From DATEPR01 sp963780635 (GTDB lineage Bacteria > Actinomycetota > Actinomycetes > Mycobacteriales > Pseudonocardiaceae), in assembly GCA_963780635.1 (NCBI GenBank), contig CAWACW010000012.1:558001-622000 (forward strand): 64,000 nt of DNA, given 5' to 3'. Positions 17,393 to 28,544 of the stretch are shown one piece after another. Position numbers and translations under genes: made by a program. The stretch's first letter is position 1. Each line of letters starts with the position of its first letter. The notes beneath the pieces were generated by a model. That model was not told the origin of the DNA. It worked only from the letters and a program-made list of their open reading frames with translations, and made no database searches.

Positions 17393-18784
17393 ATGGACAC
17401 GGACGTGGTGATCGCGGGCGCGGGACCGACCGGCCTGATGCTGGCGGCCGAGCTGCGGCTGGCCGGGATCGACGTGGTGGTGCTGGACCGGCTGCCAGGA
17501 CGGACCGGCGAGTCGAGAGCGGGCGGCATCCACCCGCGCACGATGGAGGTGCTCGACCAGCGGGGCATCCTGGACCGGTTCCTGGAGATCGGCCGCCCGA
17601 TGCAGGCGGGCCACTTCGCCGGGCTGCGCCTGGACTTCAGCCAACTGCCGACCAGGTACCCGTACACGCTGGCGATCCTGCAGGCCAGGATCGAGCGCCT
17701 GCTGGCGGACTGGGCGGCCTCGCTCGGGGCCCGCGTGCGGTGGGGCTGCGAGGTGGTCGGCGTCGCACAGGACGCCACGGGCGTGGTGGTGACGCTGGCC
17801 GACGGCTCCCGGCTGACGGCCGCGTACCTCGTCGGCTGCGACGGCGGCCGGAGCGCGGTGCGCAAGCTCGCCGGCATCTACTTCGACGGCACGCCGGCGA
17901 CGATCACGTCCATGCTGGGCGACGTCGAACTGGCCGACCCGCCCGACCACACGCTGTTCCAGGAGCGCCGGCCGGGCGGCGACATCTCGGTGGTGTCCTT
18001 CGAGCCGGGCTGGTGGCGTGTGATGACGAACCAGTACGACAAGGGCGACCGCGGACAGGTCACCTTCGAGGAACTGCGGTCGGCGGTGGTCGAGATCGCG
18101 GGGACGGACTTCGGCATGCACAGCCCGCGATGGGTGTCGTCGTTCGGCGACGCGGCACGGCAGGCGACCGAGTACCGGCACGGCCGGGTGCTGCTGGCAG
18201 GCGACGCGGCGCACGTTCATTTCCCGGCCGGCGGGCAGGGCTTGAACCTCGGCGTCCAGGACGCGGTCAACCTGGGCTGGAAGGTGGCGGCCGTGCTGCG
18301 TGGATCGCCCGCCGAACTGCTGGACACCTACGAGGCGGAGCGGCATCCGGTCGCCCGCCGAGTGCTGGCCAACACCCGGGCGCAGGCGGCGCTGGGCAGA
18401 ACCGGCGAGCACACCACGGCCCTGCGGGAGGTCGTCCGCGACCTGATCGGCCTGGACGACGCGAACACCTACCTCGCGGGCATGATCAGCGCGCTGGACA
18501 TCGAATACCCGCTGGGCGGCGGCCATCCGCTGGTCGGCAGGCGGGTGCCGGACCTGGACCTGCGGACGGCGACGGGCGGGCTCCGCCTCTACAGTCTGTT
18601 GCACGAGGCCCGGCCCGTCGTGCTCGACCTGGGCGCGAATCTCGTTGGCACGCAAGCCATTCGAGCGGATTGCCCATACCGGCGGGTGGCCGTGCCAGGG
18701 GTGGGATCGGTCGAGTTGCCGGGCGCGCTTGTCATCCGACCGGATGGATATGTCGAACAAGTGTTCGAACGTGCGGTAGCGTAG
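17393..18784 (+). CDS. FAD-dependent aromatic monooxygenase (PgaE/RdmE-like)
   Basis: A 463-aa class A flavoprotein hydroxylase. Motifs: Rossmann GAGPTGLMLAAELRLAGIDV, then RTGESRAGGIHPRTMEVLDQ, the DG motif YLVGCDGGRSAVRKLAG, and the GD motif VLLAGDAAHVHFPAGGQGLN. The thioredoxin-like C-terminal domain is shortened but present to RADCPYRRVAVPG. This matches the group of polyketide hydroxylases and drug-inactivating monooxygenases. With no biosynthetic cluster nearby and tight TetR control, a detoxification role is as likely as biosynthesis; this is inference. ATG 17393 has AAGGAGG 4 nt upstream, buried in the operator. Confidence 0.9.
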   Translation: MDTDVVIAGAGPTGLMLAAELRLAGIDVVVLDRLPGRTGESRAGGIHPRTMEVLDQRGILDRFLEIGRPMQAGHFAGLRLDFSQLPTRYPYTLAILQARIERLLADWAASLGARVRWGCEVVGVAQDATGVVVTLADGSRLTAAYLVGCDGGRSAVRKLAGIYFDGTPATITSMLGDVELADPPDHTLFQERRPGGDISVVSFEPGWWRVMTNQYDKGDRGQVTFEELRSAVVEIAGTDFGMHSPRWVSSFGDAARQATEYRHGRVLLAGDAAHVHFPAGGQGLNLGVQDAVNLGWKVAAVLRGSPAELLDTYEAERHPVARRVLANTRAQAALGRTGEHTTALREVVRDLIGLDDANTYLAGMISALDIEYPLGGGHPLVGRRVPDLDLRTATGGLRLYSLLHEARPVVLDLGANLVGTQAIRADCPYRRVAVPGVGSVELPGALVIRPDGYVEQVFERAVA

Positions 18785-18789
18785 CCGAC

Positions 18790-19413
18790 ATGACAGCACT
18801 CCAGGGTTGCCTGCTCGACGGGTTCGAGGCGGTCGGTGTCGGGCCGCTCACCGGCGTCGTGCGCACGACGCTGGGCATGGGAGCCTGGGTCGACGTGTTA
18901 CCTGGGTGGCTGACGGGCGCCGACGAACTGTTCGAGACACTCGCGACCGAAGTGCCGTGGCAGGCGGAGCGGCGGCAGATGTACGACCGGGTTGTCGATG
19001 TCCCGAGGCTGCTGTCGTTCTACAGGGAGGACGAGGCGTTACCGCATCCTGTACTGGACACCGCGCGGGATGCGCTGACGGCGCACTATGCGGTCGAACT
19101 GGGCGAGCCGTTCCGCACGGCGGGGCTGTGTCTGTACCGGGACGGCAAGGACAGCGTGGCGTGGCACGGCGACCGGATCGGCCGGGGCAGCACGGAGGAC
19201 ACGATGGTCGCGATCGTGTCCATCGGCTCGCCGCGTTCGCTGCAGTTGCGCCCGAGGCGGGGTGGCAGGAGTCGGCGATACGCACTGGGTCATGGCGATC
19301 TGATCGTGATGGGTGGCTCGTGCCAGCGAACGTGGGAACACGCCATCCCGAAGACGACCAAAGCGGTGGGCCCCAGAATCAGCATCCAGTTCCGTCCCCG
19401 AGGAGTCCGCTAG
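18790..19413 (+). CDS. AlkB-like 2-oxoglutarate/Fe(II) dioxygenase
   Basis: A 207-aa dioxygenase of the AlkB family, which removes alkyl lesions from nucleic acid bases. The iron ligands are seen as WHGDRIG (HxD) and TWEHAIPKT (distal His). The 2OG-binding Arg pair is in PRISIQFRPRG, and LCLYRDGKDSVAWHGD is the typical AlkB core. ATG 18790 follows the monooxygenase stop by 5 bp, so the gene is probably co-transcribed with it. A long open reading frame continuing upstream in the same frame is only the shadow of the monooxygenase gene. Substrate (DNA, RNA or other) cannot be told. Confidence 0.88.
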   Translation: MTALQGCLLDGFEAVGVGPLTGVVRTTLGMGAWVDVLPGWLTGADELFETLATEVPWQAERRQMYDRVVDVPRLLSFYREDEALPHPVLDTARDALTAHYAVELGEPFRTAGLCLYRDGKDSVAWHGDRIGRGSTEDTMVAIVSIGSPRSLQLRPRRGGRSRRYALGHGDLIVMGGSCQRTWEHAIPKTTKAVGPRISIQFRPRGVR

Positions 19414-19480
19414 CGACGTTTGCCAGGCAAGTCGGGGCTAAGCCGAGCTAGGCACTGGGCTTGTGAGCTGGGCCGAGGCC

Positions 19481-19760
19481 GGGCTGCGCTGGGCTCGGCA
19501 CCGCGCTGCGCGGTTGGGTGCAGGGCGGGTCGGGTGCCGGGCCGGGCAGGTTGGTGGGCCGCGCGGGTCGGTGCCGGGCTGCGCTGGGCTCGGCACCGCG
19601 CTGCGCGGTGGTGCAGGGCGGGTCGGGTGCCGGGCCGGGCAGGTCGGTGGGCCGCGCGGGTCGGTGCGGGCTGCGCGGGCTCGGCGCGGCCGCGCGGGTC
19701 GGTGGGCGCGGGGTCGGTGCGGGCCCCGCAGCTCGGTGGGCCGCGCGGGTCGGTTGGCCG
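19481..19760. repeat. G-rich tandem repeat, unit about 95 bp
   Basis: A unit beginning GGGCTGCGCTGGGCTCGGCA starts at 19481 and again at 19576 with near identity. A shorter, diverged third copy begins near 19668. Inside, the submotif GGGCCGCGCGGGTCGGTG recurs. The plus strand is strongly G-rich over C across 19440-19830. Open frames through it on both strands are low-complexity artefacts. The 561-bp stretch 19414-19974 contains no credible protein gene. Confidence 0.65.
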
Positions 19761-19917
19761 CGCTGGGGCCGGGTCGTGCGAGGTCGCTCGGAGAAGGCCG
19801 ATCGCCTGGCTCGGCCTGACCCTGCTCGACGGGGCGGGATCGTGCGGGTTTCGGTGGCCGGATGTTCCGGGAGGCTGGGCTGTCGTCGGGAGTGTGCGGG
19901 CGTGTGCCGGAAACGCC

Positions 19918-19945
19918 GAAGCCGGCAACGTCCGTTGCCGGCTTC
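19918..19945 (-). terminator. Terminator of the bL36 gene
   Basis: A perfect 12-bp stem, GAAGCCGGCAAC paired with GTTGCCGGCTTC around a 4-nt loop, lies 29 bp past the bL36 stop on the minus strand. It is the strongest simple hairpin nearby. Confidence 0.7.
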
Positions 19946-19974
19946 GTATTCGGTTCACACCCGCCGGGCTGTAC

Positions 19975-20097
19975 TCAGCCCTGGCGACCGTTGAACCGCG
20001 GGTTCTTCTTGTTGATCACGAGAACCTTGCCTTCGCGGCGAATGAGCTGCGAACCGGCCTTGTTCTTCAGCGACCTCAACGATGAACGAACCTTCAT
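19975..20097 (-). CDS. rpmJ: Ribosomal protein bL36, C-minus (zinc-free) type
   Basis: A 40-aa protein easily missed because of its size. It reads MKVRSSLRSLKNKAG, then SQLIRREGKVLVINKKNPRF and NGRQG. This is the alternative bL36 paralogue (YkgO-like), in which the zinc-ribbon Cys/His residues of the standard protein are absent. Start ATG 20097 has GAGGAAGG 7 nt upstream, and a strong terminator follows. In many bacteria this paralogue replaces the zinc-binding bL36 under zinc limitation. I see no clear Zur box in the 360 bp upstream (20098-20457), a stretch that otherwise appears empty. It stands alone, outside any ribosomal operon. Confidence 0.92.
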   Translation of the reverse strand: MKVRSSLRSLKNKAGSQLIRREGKVLVINKKNPRFNGRQG

Positions 20098-20457
20098 CAG
20101 ACACCTTCCTCACCAGGTCGATCCGCGACCTGTGGGCGCCGACCGTTCCTGTCTCTCATAACAAGGAGGACCCCCCGTTTCATCCCGCACCGCCAACGGC
20201 ACACCGACCGCGGCCCGCTCCCGCCAACCGCACCGGCAGCTGACTCAACGAACGGCACCGCAACAGCGGCCTGCCCCAGCCACGATCAGCAGACCGGCTG
20301 TGCCAGAGCATCGGACAGGCCCGCCCCCGGGAGCCGGACCGGGCGAGCAGATCGCAGCGTCTGGCTGCCGGGCCTGTCACAGACTCCGCCGCGGCAACCT
20401 GCACCCGCGTCTGGGCGCGAGCTGCGCGAGACGACCAAGCAGCGCACGTCGATGCGG

Positions 20458-23430
<2,973 letters not shown>

Positions 23431-23485
23431 AGCGACGGTCCTTGACTTCCGGGGGTAGGTCCTGCTGCCCAACCTACCGGCCGGC

Positions 23486-23518
23486 ACCTCGGCGCCCGAC
23501 TCCGCCGGGCACCGAGGT
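23486..23518 (-). terminator. Terminator of the DinB-family gene
   Basis: The stem ACCTCGG/CCGAGGT with an inner GCCCG/CGGGC stem lies directly after the DinB-family stop (23526) and before the GlyRS start, so it separates the two minus-strand genes. Confidence 0.55.
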
Positions 23519-23525
23519 CAGCAGG

Positions 23526-24032
23526 TCAGCGCCGGGACACGATGCCGCGGATGAAGGCCGCCTGACCGGCGTGCTGAAGATCGTCGGAGATCACACTGAC
23601 CAACCGCACACCCAGCGTCACCGGCGGATCCCACCGGTTGTCGACGATCCTGGGCAGGTCGTCGTCGGTCAGGCTCCGCACGTAGTCGACGGTCTGCTGG
23701 TACACCGCGTCGTGGTAGGCGACCAGCAGTTCGCTGTCCGCCCGCACCGCCGCGACCGCGTCGGCGCCGTCGCCATAGCCGGTGGCCGACGGCGGGAACG
23801 GCAGGTCGAACTTCGCCGCGTAGCCCTTCGCCGTCCACACCTGCTCCAGGCCGGCCACCTCCGCCACGTGGTCGTCCTGCACCCGCGTGAGGTGCCAGAC
23901 CAACCACGAGATCGAGTTGGCCGTCCCGTCGAGGCGGTGCGACAGGTCATCCAGGTGCAGGCCGTCCACCGCCTCGTGGACAACCTCGCGAACCCGCCCG
24001 AAGCCATCGATCAGTACATCTGCGCTGCTCAC
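23526..24032 (-). CDS. DinB/DUF664 superfamily protein
   Basis: A 168-aa four-helix-bundle protein of the DinB_2/DUF664 type. Metal-ligand His positions are visible in SWLVWHLTRVQDDH (first ligand pair) and the C-terminal DDLQHAGQAAFIRG. Relatives include mycothiol- or bacillithiol-dependent S-transferases, so a thiol transferase role is possible but unproven. GTG 24032 is chosen because GAGAGGAG precedes it by 7 nt; a longer GTG at 24050 lacks a site. It is transcribed on its own, upstream of the GlyRS gene with a terminator between. Confidence 0.82.
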   Translation of the reverse strand: MSSADVLIDGFGRVREVVHEAVDGLHLDDLSHRLDGTANSISWLVWHLTRVQDDHVAEVAGLEQVWTAKGYAAKFDLPFPPSATGYGDGADAVAAVRADSELLVAYHDAVYQQTVDYVRSLTDDDLPRIVDNRWDPPVTLGVRLVSVISDDLQHAGQAAFIRGIVSRR

Positions 24033-24195
24033 CCACGTGCTCCTCTCCACTGGTCACCGGTCAGGCTGCCACCGCCGCCCGACAGCCGCCCACCGGACCC
24101 CGGGCTGTCAACTGTGAATACGGATTTAGTTGGCACCCTCCTTATTCGACACCGCGAAGACTTCCGTAACATCATGAAAACGGTTGGCCAGGGGT

Positions 24196-24224
24196 TTGAC
24201 ACCCTCCCAGCACCATGACATTCT
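24196..24224 (+). promoter_or_regulatory. Sigma-70-like promoter TTGACA-N17-CATTCT
   Basis: A perfect -35 hexamer TTGACA (24196-24201) is followed after 17 bp by CATTCT (24219-24224). It points rightward, but the next plus-strand gene begins 765 bp later, so the transcript would carry a very long leader or be non-coding. Confidence 0.45.
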
Positions 24225-24440
24225 GTCGCGCGTGATCACGAATCGGCACTACCTGTGCGCTTCGCGCCGGGTGTCGAGCCGCCCGCGCCTTCCCTGCGGT
24301 ACACATACCGTGACGGTGGGGGCTACGTCGTGAATGCGTCTGGCAGAATTCCGGACCGCACATTCATTGGTCGCCGAGGCCCGGGTGCCCGCAAGTCCGG
24401 GCAAGGCGGCAGGTCAGCTCACCGCGCCGTCGGGTACGGC

Positions 24441-24456
24441 AAAGTGTCGACACTTT
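24441..24456. promoter_or_regulatory. Perfect 16-bp palindrome AAAGTGTCGACACTTT
   Basis: Self-complementary over 16 bp, with a further CACTTT half-site about 20 bp downstream. It is probably a dimeric regulator site; no regulator gene is adjacent. Confidence 0.5.
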
Positions 24457-24901
24457 CGACTCCGATGAATGCGGCCACACTTTCCGTGAACAGCGATGTG
24501 ACACCCGACCGAATAGCGTGCCCAGCCGTGGGCGGGCGATCCCCTAGGGGGTATCGTCCCGTGATCTCGGGTCCGGCGGCCGACAAGGCGGCGAACGGAA
24601 CCGGCTGAGCTGCGACAGCACACCGATGTAACTGACAGCGACCTCGATCTCACTGGTAGTAAAGGTGCAGCGCGTCCCGTGAACCGCCCGACCTCCACCC
24701 CCCGACCAGGCATCCCCGCCAGGTCGGCCCTCCGCCGTTCGGTCGACACGCAGGCGATGACCGCCCGCGTGGCCCGGTCGGCGGGTGTGGCGGCGGCAAC
24801 CGGTGAATTCCGTTCGGACCCGCACCTCCTGGTACCCGGAACGTCAATGCACTGCCCCCCGGTGGCGTTCCCGGAAAACAGTTCCACCCCGTCCCACAGC
24901 A

Positions 24902-24928
24902 CGTTTGTTCTACATAGTTCGTTTGTTC
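24902..24928. repeat. Direct repeat CGTTTGTTC spaced 18 bp
   Basis: CGTTTGTTC occurs at 24902-24910 and 24920-24928, about two helical turns apart and 61 bp upstream of the binding-protein start. This is a plausible activator or repressor site for that operon. The intervening TACATAG may serve as a -10. Confidence 0.4.
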
Positions 24929-24988
24929 CGCACAGCCCCCGACGTGATCTCCCCTCACGATTCATTCACGGCAAAGGAAATGACTAAC

Positions 24989-26038
24989 ATGGTTTGGCGC
25001 GTTCGCGATGCCCAACACGGCCGGTTAGCGGGTCGGCTCGCCCTCAGTGCAACCGCGGTATGCGCACTTGCTCTGGTGGCGTCCTGCAGTGCCCTCTCCG
25101 GCAGCAACGGCTCCGACTCCTCGTCCTCGAGCAGCGGGTCGAATACGGCGAGCCTGGAAAAGCCCACCATCAACGTCGGCGCCATCGCCGGCTCGTCCTC
25201 GGCAGCGCTGTACATCGCCGCGGACAAGGGCTATTTCAAGCAGGAAGGCCTGAACGTCAAGGTTGTCACCACCTCCAACGGTGGTGCGGCCCTGAGCGCG
25301 CTGCAGGGTGGCGCGCTGGACATCACGCTCGCCAACGACGTCAGCGGTATCCAGGCCAAGATCGGTGGTGCTCCGCTCAAGCTGGTGTTCGACGGCCCGA
25401 GCTGTGCCCCCAACACGTTCGTGATCTCCACCATGCCGGGCAGCCCGATCACGAAGCTGGCCGACATCAAGGGCAAGAAGATCGGTGTCTCCTCGCTGAA
25501 GGACGGCATCACAGCCACGCTGAAGGCCAGCCTGGCCGCCGTCAACGTCAGCCCGGACCAGGTCCACTTCGTCGAGGTGCCCTACGCGCAGAGCGAGACG
25601 GCCCTCAAGAACCACAGCGTGGACGCGGCCGTGACGTCGGAGCCCTACACCACCGAGGCCGCGGAGACGCTGGGCACCCGCCCGGCCGTCGACATCTTCG
25701 CGGCGGGCAGTGCCGAGGCGAACATCCCGAACGCCGGCTTCTTCGCGACCGAGAAGTTCGTCAACGGTGACCCGAAGACCCTCGCCGCGTTCCAGAAGGC
25801 GATGGCCAAGGCTGCCCAGGCCACCACGAACCGGCAGACCGTCGAGACGGCCGTCCACAACCACCTCAAGACGCTGTCGCAGCAGGTGCTCGACGTGATG
25901 GCGCTGCCGCAGTTCCCGGCGGACCTCGACCCGGCCCGGATCCAGCGCGTAGCAGACCTGATGCAGAAGGCCGGTTACATCAAGACCCACTTCGACGTGC
26001 GTCAGATCCTCGCCCCGTTCGCACCGTCCTCGTCGTGA
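24989..26038 (+). CDS. SsuA/NMT1-type ABC substrate-binding lipoprotein
   Basis: A 349-aa lipoprotein. The signal peptide ends at the lipobox LALVASC, followed by a Ser/Gly linker. The periplasmic-binding fold of the SsuA/TauA/ThiY (NMT1) group then runs from INVGAIAGSSSAALYIAADK, with GYFKQEGLNVKVVTTSNGG, GALDITLANDVSG and LADIKGKKIGVSSLKDG. Relatives bind aliphatic sulfonates, nitrate, pyrimidines or related small molecules; the ligand here is unknown. ATG 24989 has AAGGA 10 nt upstream; ATG 24980 is nearly on top of that site. A fused permease follows after 16 bp; no ATPase gene is adjacent. Confidence 0.9.
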   Translation: MVWRVRDAQHGRLAGRLALSATAVCALALVASCSALSGSNGSDSSSSSSGSNTASLEKPTINVGAIAGSSSAALYIAADKGYFKQEGLNVKVVTTSNGGAALSALQGGALDITLANDVSGIQAKIGGAPLKLVFDGPSCAPNTFVISTMPGSPITKLADIKGKKIGVSSLKDGITATLKASLAAVNVSPDQVHFVEVPYAQSETALKNHSVDAAVTSEPYTTEAAETLGTRPAVDIFAAGSAEANIPNAGFFATEKFVNGDPKTLAAFQKAMAKAAQATTNRQTVETAVHNHLKTLSQQVLDVMALPQFPADLDPARIQRVADLMQKAGYIKTHFDVRQILAPFAPSSS

Positions 26039-26054
26039 TCGAGAAGATCCGACG

Positions 26055-27605
26055 TTGAACAGTCGCGTACTCCGCGGCGTCGCCGGCCTGGTTGGCTTCT
26101 TCCTGATCTGGGAAGCGGTCAGCCGGGCCGGCCTCGTGGACAATTTCCTCCTGCCACCCGCATCCGAGGTCGTGGTGCGGATGGGTTCGCTGTTCGGGCA
26201 GTCCGATTTCGTGGCCGCCCTGGTAGCGACGCTGCTCACGTGGGCACTGGCCCTGGGCATCACCCTGCTGATCGCCGTGCCGCTGGGTCTGCTGCTGGGC
26301 AGCATTCCCGGACTGCGCACCGCGACCGGAGCGGTGATCGAATTCATCCGGCCGATCCCGGCAGTCGCGCTGATCCCGGTCTCCACCGTGCTGCTGGGCG
26401 CGGGCCCGGTCACCACGATCACGCTGGCCGTGTTCGCGGGGATGTGGCCGGTGCTGTTCGGTGTGGTGGCCGCGATCCGCGAGACCGACCCGCTGCTGCT
26501 GGACACCGCACGGGTGTTCGGTCTGCGGTCGTTCGCGGTGGCGGTCCGGGTCCGGCTGCCGTCCGTGGCGCGGGCCGCGTTGATCGGCTTCCGGCTGGCC
26601 GTGGCGCTCGAACTGATCATCATCGTGTCGACGAGCCTGATCACCGGCCTCGACGGCGGTCTGGGTGCGTTCCTCTGGGACGCGGGCGAGGTCACCGGCG
26701 ACTCGAAGACGGTGCTGGCGGGCATCGTCATCATCGGCATCCTCGGCTACCTGGTGAACCAGGTGCTGGTGCTGGTGGAACGGCTGCCGTGGCTGCACCC
26801 GACCGCCTCCGGCACGCCCGAGGCGGGTCAACTCAGCTCCTCCGGCCGCGTCGCGCAGTTCTTCCAGCGCTGGGGCACGTTCATCGCGGTCATCGTCATC
26901 TGGCAGCTCGTCGCGTCCGGTGCGCACGACCTGCCGTACGCGCCGCCACCGTCCACCATCGCCGTCGCGGCGTGGCAGAACGCGTCCATCCTGTTGGCGG
27001 CCATCCCGGTGTCACTGGCGAAACTGGCCATCGGCTGGGGCATCGCGGTCGTCGTGGGTGTCGGTTTCGGTCTGCTGCTGGGGCTGCTGCCGCGCACGGC
27101 CGACGTGGTCGAGCCCGTGGGTGCGTTCCTGCGGGCCATCCCGCCGGTCCTGTTGATCCCGGTCCTGGTGATCTGGACACACCTGGGCACCGCGCTGGAG
27201 ATCACCACGATCGCGCTCGGCTGCGCGTGGCCGATCCTGGTACAGACCATCGATGGCGTCCGGTCGATCGAGCCGACGCTGCTGGACACCTCCCGTGCCT
27301 ACCGCACCGGCAGGCTCCGGCACATGTGGACGGTCGTCGCACCGGCGGCGGCACCGAAGATCGTCACAGCCCTGCGCGTGAGCCTGGGCCTCGCGGTGAT
27401 TCTGATGGTGATCGCCGAGATCCGTGGCGGTGCCACCGGCGGACTCGGCTTCCAGCTCGGGTCCGCCAGCGAACAGTTCGAGTACTCGTTGACATGGGCC
27501 GTTTTCGTACTGCTGGGACTGTTCGGCTACCTGCTTAACCAACTCCTGGTCTTCGGTGACCGCAGGCTGCTGTCCTGGCGACACGAGGCGGTTACCGAGG
27601 AGTGA
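26055..27605 (+). CDS. Double-length ABC permease (two SsuC-like domains fused)
   Basis: A 516-aa membrane protein consisting of two complete BPD_transp_1 permease domains in tandem, about residues 1-255 and 270-516. Each carries an EAA-type loop for the ATPase: LLLDTARVFGLRSFAVAVRV followed by RLP in the first, and LLDTSRAYRTGRLRHMWTVV in the second. Normally two separate SsuC/TauC chains form the channel; here one chain could supply both halves. The TTG start at 26055 has only a weak GAGAAG upstream. It follows the binding protein by 16 bp. No ATP-binding subunit is encoded nearby, so an orphan ATPase elsewhere must energise it if it works. Confidence 0.9.
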   Translation: MNSRVLRGVAGLVGFFLIWEAVSRAGLVDNFLLPPASEVVVRMGSLFGQSDFVAALVATLLTWALALGITLLIAVPLGLLLGSIPGLRTATGAVIEFIRPIPAVALIPVSTVLLGAGPVTTITLAVFAGMWPVLFGVVAAIRETDPLLLDTARVFGLRSFAVAVRVRLPSVARAALIGFRLAVALELIIIVSTSLITGLDGGLGAFLWDAGEVTGDSKTVLAGIVIIGILGYLVNQVLVLVERLPWLHPTASGTPEAGQLSSSGRVAQFFQRWGTFIAVIVIWQLVASGAHDLPYAPPPSTIAVAAWQNASILLAAIPVSLAKLAIGWGIAVVVGVGFGLLLGLLPRTADVVEPVGAFLRAIPPVLLIPVLVIWTHLGTALEITTIALGCAWPILVQTIDGVRSIEPTLLDTSRAYRTGRLRHMWTVVAPAAAPKIVTALRVSLGLAVILMVIAEIRGGATGGLGFQLGSASEQFEYSLTWAVFVLLGLFGYLLNQLLVFGDRRLLSWRHEAVTEE

Positions 27606-27637
27606 CGTTGCGGCACGAAAACTGACCGGTGGTTTCT

Positions 27638-27683
27638 TGTTACAGCGGACACCCTTGGCAGGATGATTGAAGGCAGTAACCTG
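27638..27683 (+). promoter_or_regulatory. Promoter element TGTTACAGCGGACACCC...GGCAGTAACCTG (copy 1)
   Basis: TGTTACAGCGGACACCC (27638-27654) is followed by TTGGCA, and after 16 bp by TAACCT within GGCAGTAACCTG (27672-27683). The outer arms GTTACAGC and GCAGTAAC are near-complementary. A close copy occurs at 28545-28592. It lies 42 bp before the methyltransferase start. Confidence 0.5.
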
Positions 27684-27724
27684 TCAGGATCATCATCGGC
27701 TCACCAACAGATGAGGACCGCGGC

Positions 27725-28534
27725 GTGGCGGAGCAGCTTCCCGACTGGGTGCCCGAGACCGTCGAGGTGACGGTGCCCAACGCTGCCCGCATCTACGACT
27801 ATCTGCTCGGCGGGTACCACAACTTCGCGGTGGACCGGCAGTTCGTGGAGCAGATGGAGACCATCGCGCCGGGTGCGATCGCGCACGGCCACGCCAACCG
27901 CGCGTTCGTCGGCAGGTCGGTGCGTTGGTTGGTGGACAACGGGATCCGGCAGTTCCTCGACCTGGGATCGGGGATCCCGACGCTGGGCAACGTGCACGAG
28001 GTGGCCCAGTCCGCGGCACCCGAGTCCCGGGTGCTCTACGTCGACATCGATCCGGTCGCCGTCGCGCACAGCCAGGCGATCCTGGCGGGCAACCCGCTCG
28101 CCGCGGTGATCCAGGCCGACCTGCAACGACCCGGCGACGTGCTGTACCACCCCGAGGTGCTGCGCCTGCTGGACTTCTCCCGGCCGGTCGCAGTACTGCT
28201 CAACGCGGTGCTGCACTTCGTGCCGAACTCCTCGGATCCGGTAGGCGTCATCGCGCAGTTCCGGGAAGCCTTGGTAACCGGTAGTTATCTCGCTCTCACG
28301 CACGGCATCGAGATCAAGGACTGGGAATCCGAAGCAGAGGAGGTGGCCGCGCTCTACCAGAACACTCCGACGTCGACGCACTCCCGGACCCGCCAGGAGA
28401 TCCTGGACCTGTTGGGGGGATGGGATCTCGTCGACCCGGGTTTGATCCTGGTGAACGAGTGGCACCCTGATCCGGAAATGGCGGACGACAAATCCGTCAA
28501 CGGACTACTGGCAGCGGTCGCCCGCAAGGTCTGA
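27725..28534 (+). CDS. DUF574-family SAM-dependent methyltransferase (first copy)
   Basis: A 269-aa protein of the actinobacterial DUF574 (PF04672-type) S-adenosylmethionine methyltransferase family. Family marks: an N-terminal PNAARIYDYLLGGYHNFAVD, the SAM-binding motif FLDLGSGIPTLGNVHEVAQ, the acidic loop VLYVDIDPVAVAHSQAIL, and VAVLLNAVLHFVPNSSDP. These proteins are highly amplified in actinomycetes and their substrates are mostly unknown. GTG 27725 has GAGGA 7 nt upstream. It is transcribed from its own promoter. A second intact copy and a decayed fragment of the same family lie elsewhere in the window. Confidence 0.9.
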   Translation: MAEQLPDWVPETVEVTVPNAARIYDYLLGGYHNFAVDRQFVEQMETIAPGAIAHGHANRAFVGRSVRWLVDNGIRQFLDLGSGIPTLGNVHEVAQSAAPESRVLYVDIDPVAVAHSQAILAGNPLAAVIQADLQRPGDVLYHPEVLRLLDFSRPVAVLLNAVLHFVPNSSDPVGVIAQFREALVTGSYLALTHGIEIKDWESEAEEVAALYQNTPTSTHSRTRQEILDLLGGWDLVDPGLILVNEWHPDPEMADDKSVNGLLAAVARKV

Positions 28535-28544
28535 CCCCTGGACC

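Larger units (their letters stand above)
24033..24979. other. About 950-bp gene-free regulatory island
   Basis: No frame in this stretch has coding character; the longest, a 183-codon minus-strand frame at 24414-24965, resembles no protein family. It contains a good promoter (24196-24224), a perfect 16-bp palindrome (24441-24456), a CsoR-like dyad around CCCCTAGGGG (24537-24556) and a direct repeat (24902-24928). It is long for the 5' region of the binding-protein gene at 24989 and may hide a non-coding RNA. Confidence 0.5.

Noticed and set aside
17393..19413. Natural-product gene cluster around the FAD monooxygenase
   Set aside because: No polyketide, peptide or terpene synthase genes lie within the window; the pair with TetR is better explained as detoxification or repair.
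20098..20457. Zur box upstream of the bL36 gene
   Set aside because: No TGAAAATGATTTTCA-like dyad found in the 360 bp upstream.
24414..24965. 183-codon minus-strand frame in the non-coding island
   Set aside because: No family resemblance, no ribosome binding site, irregular composition; treated as non-coding.
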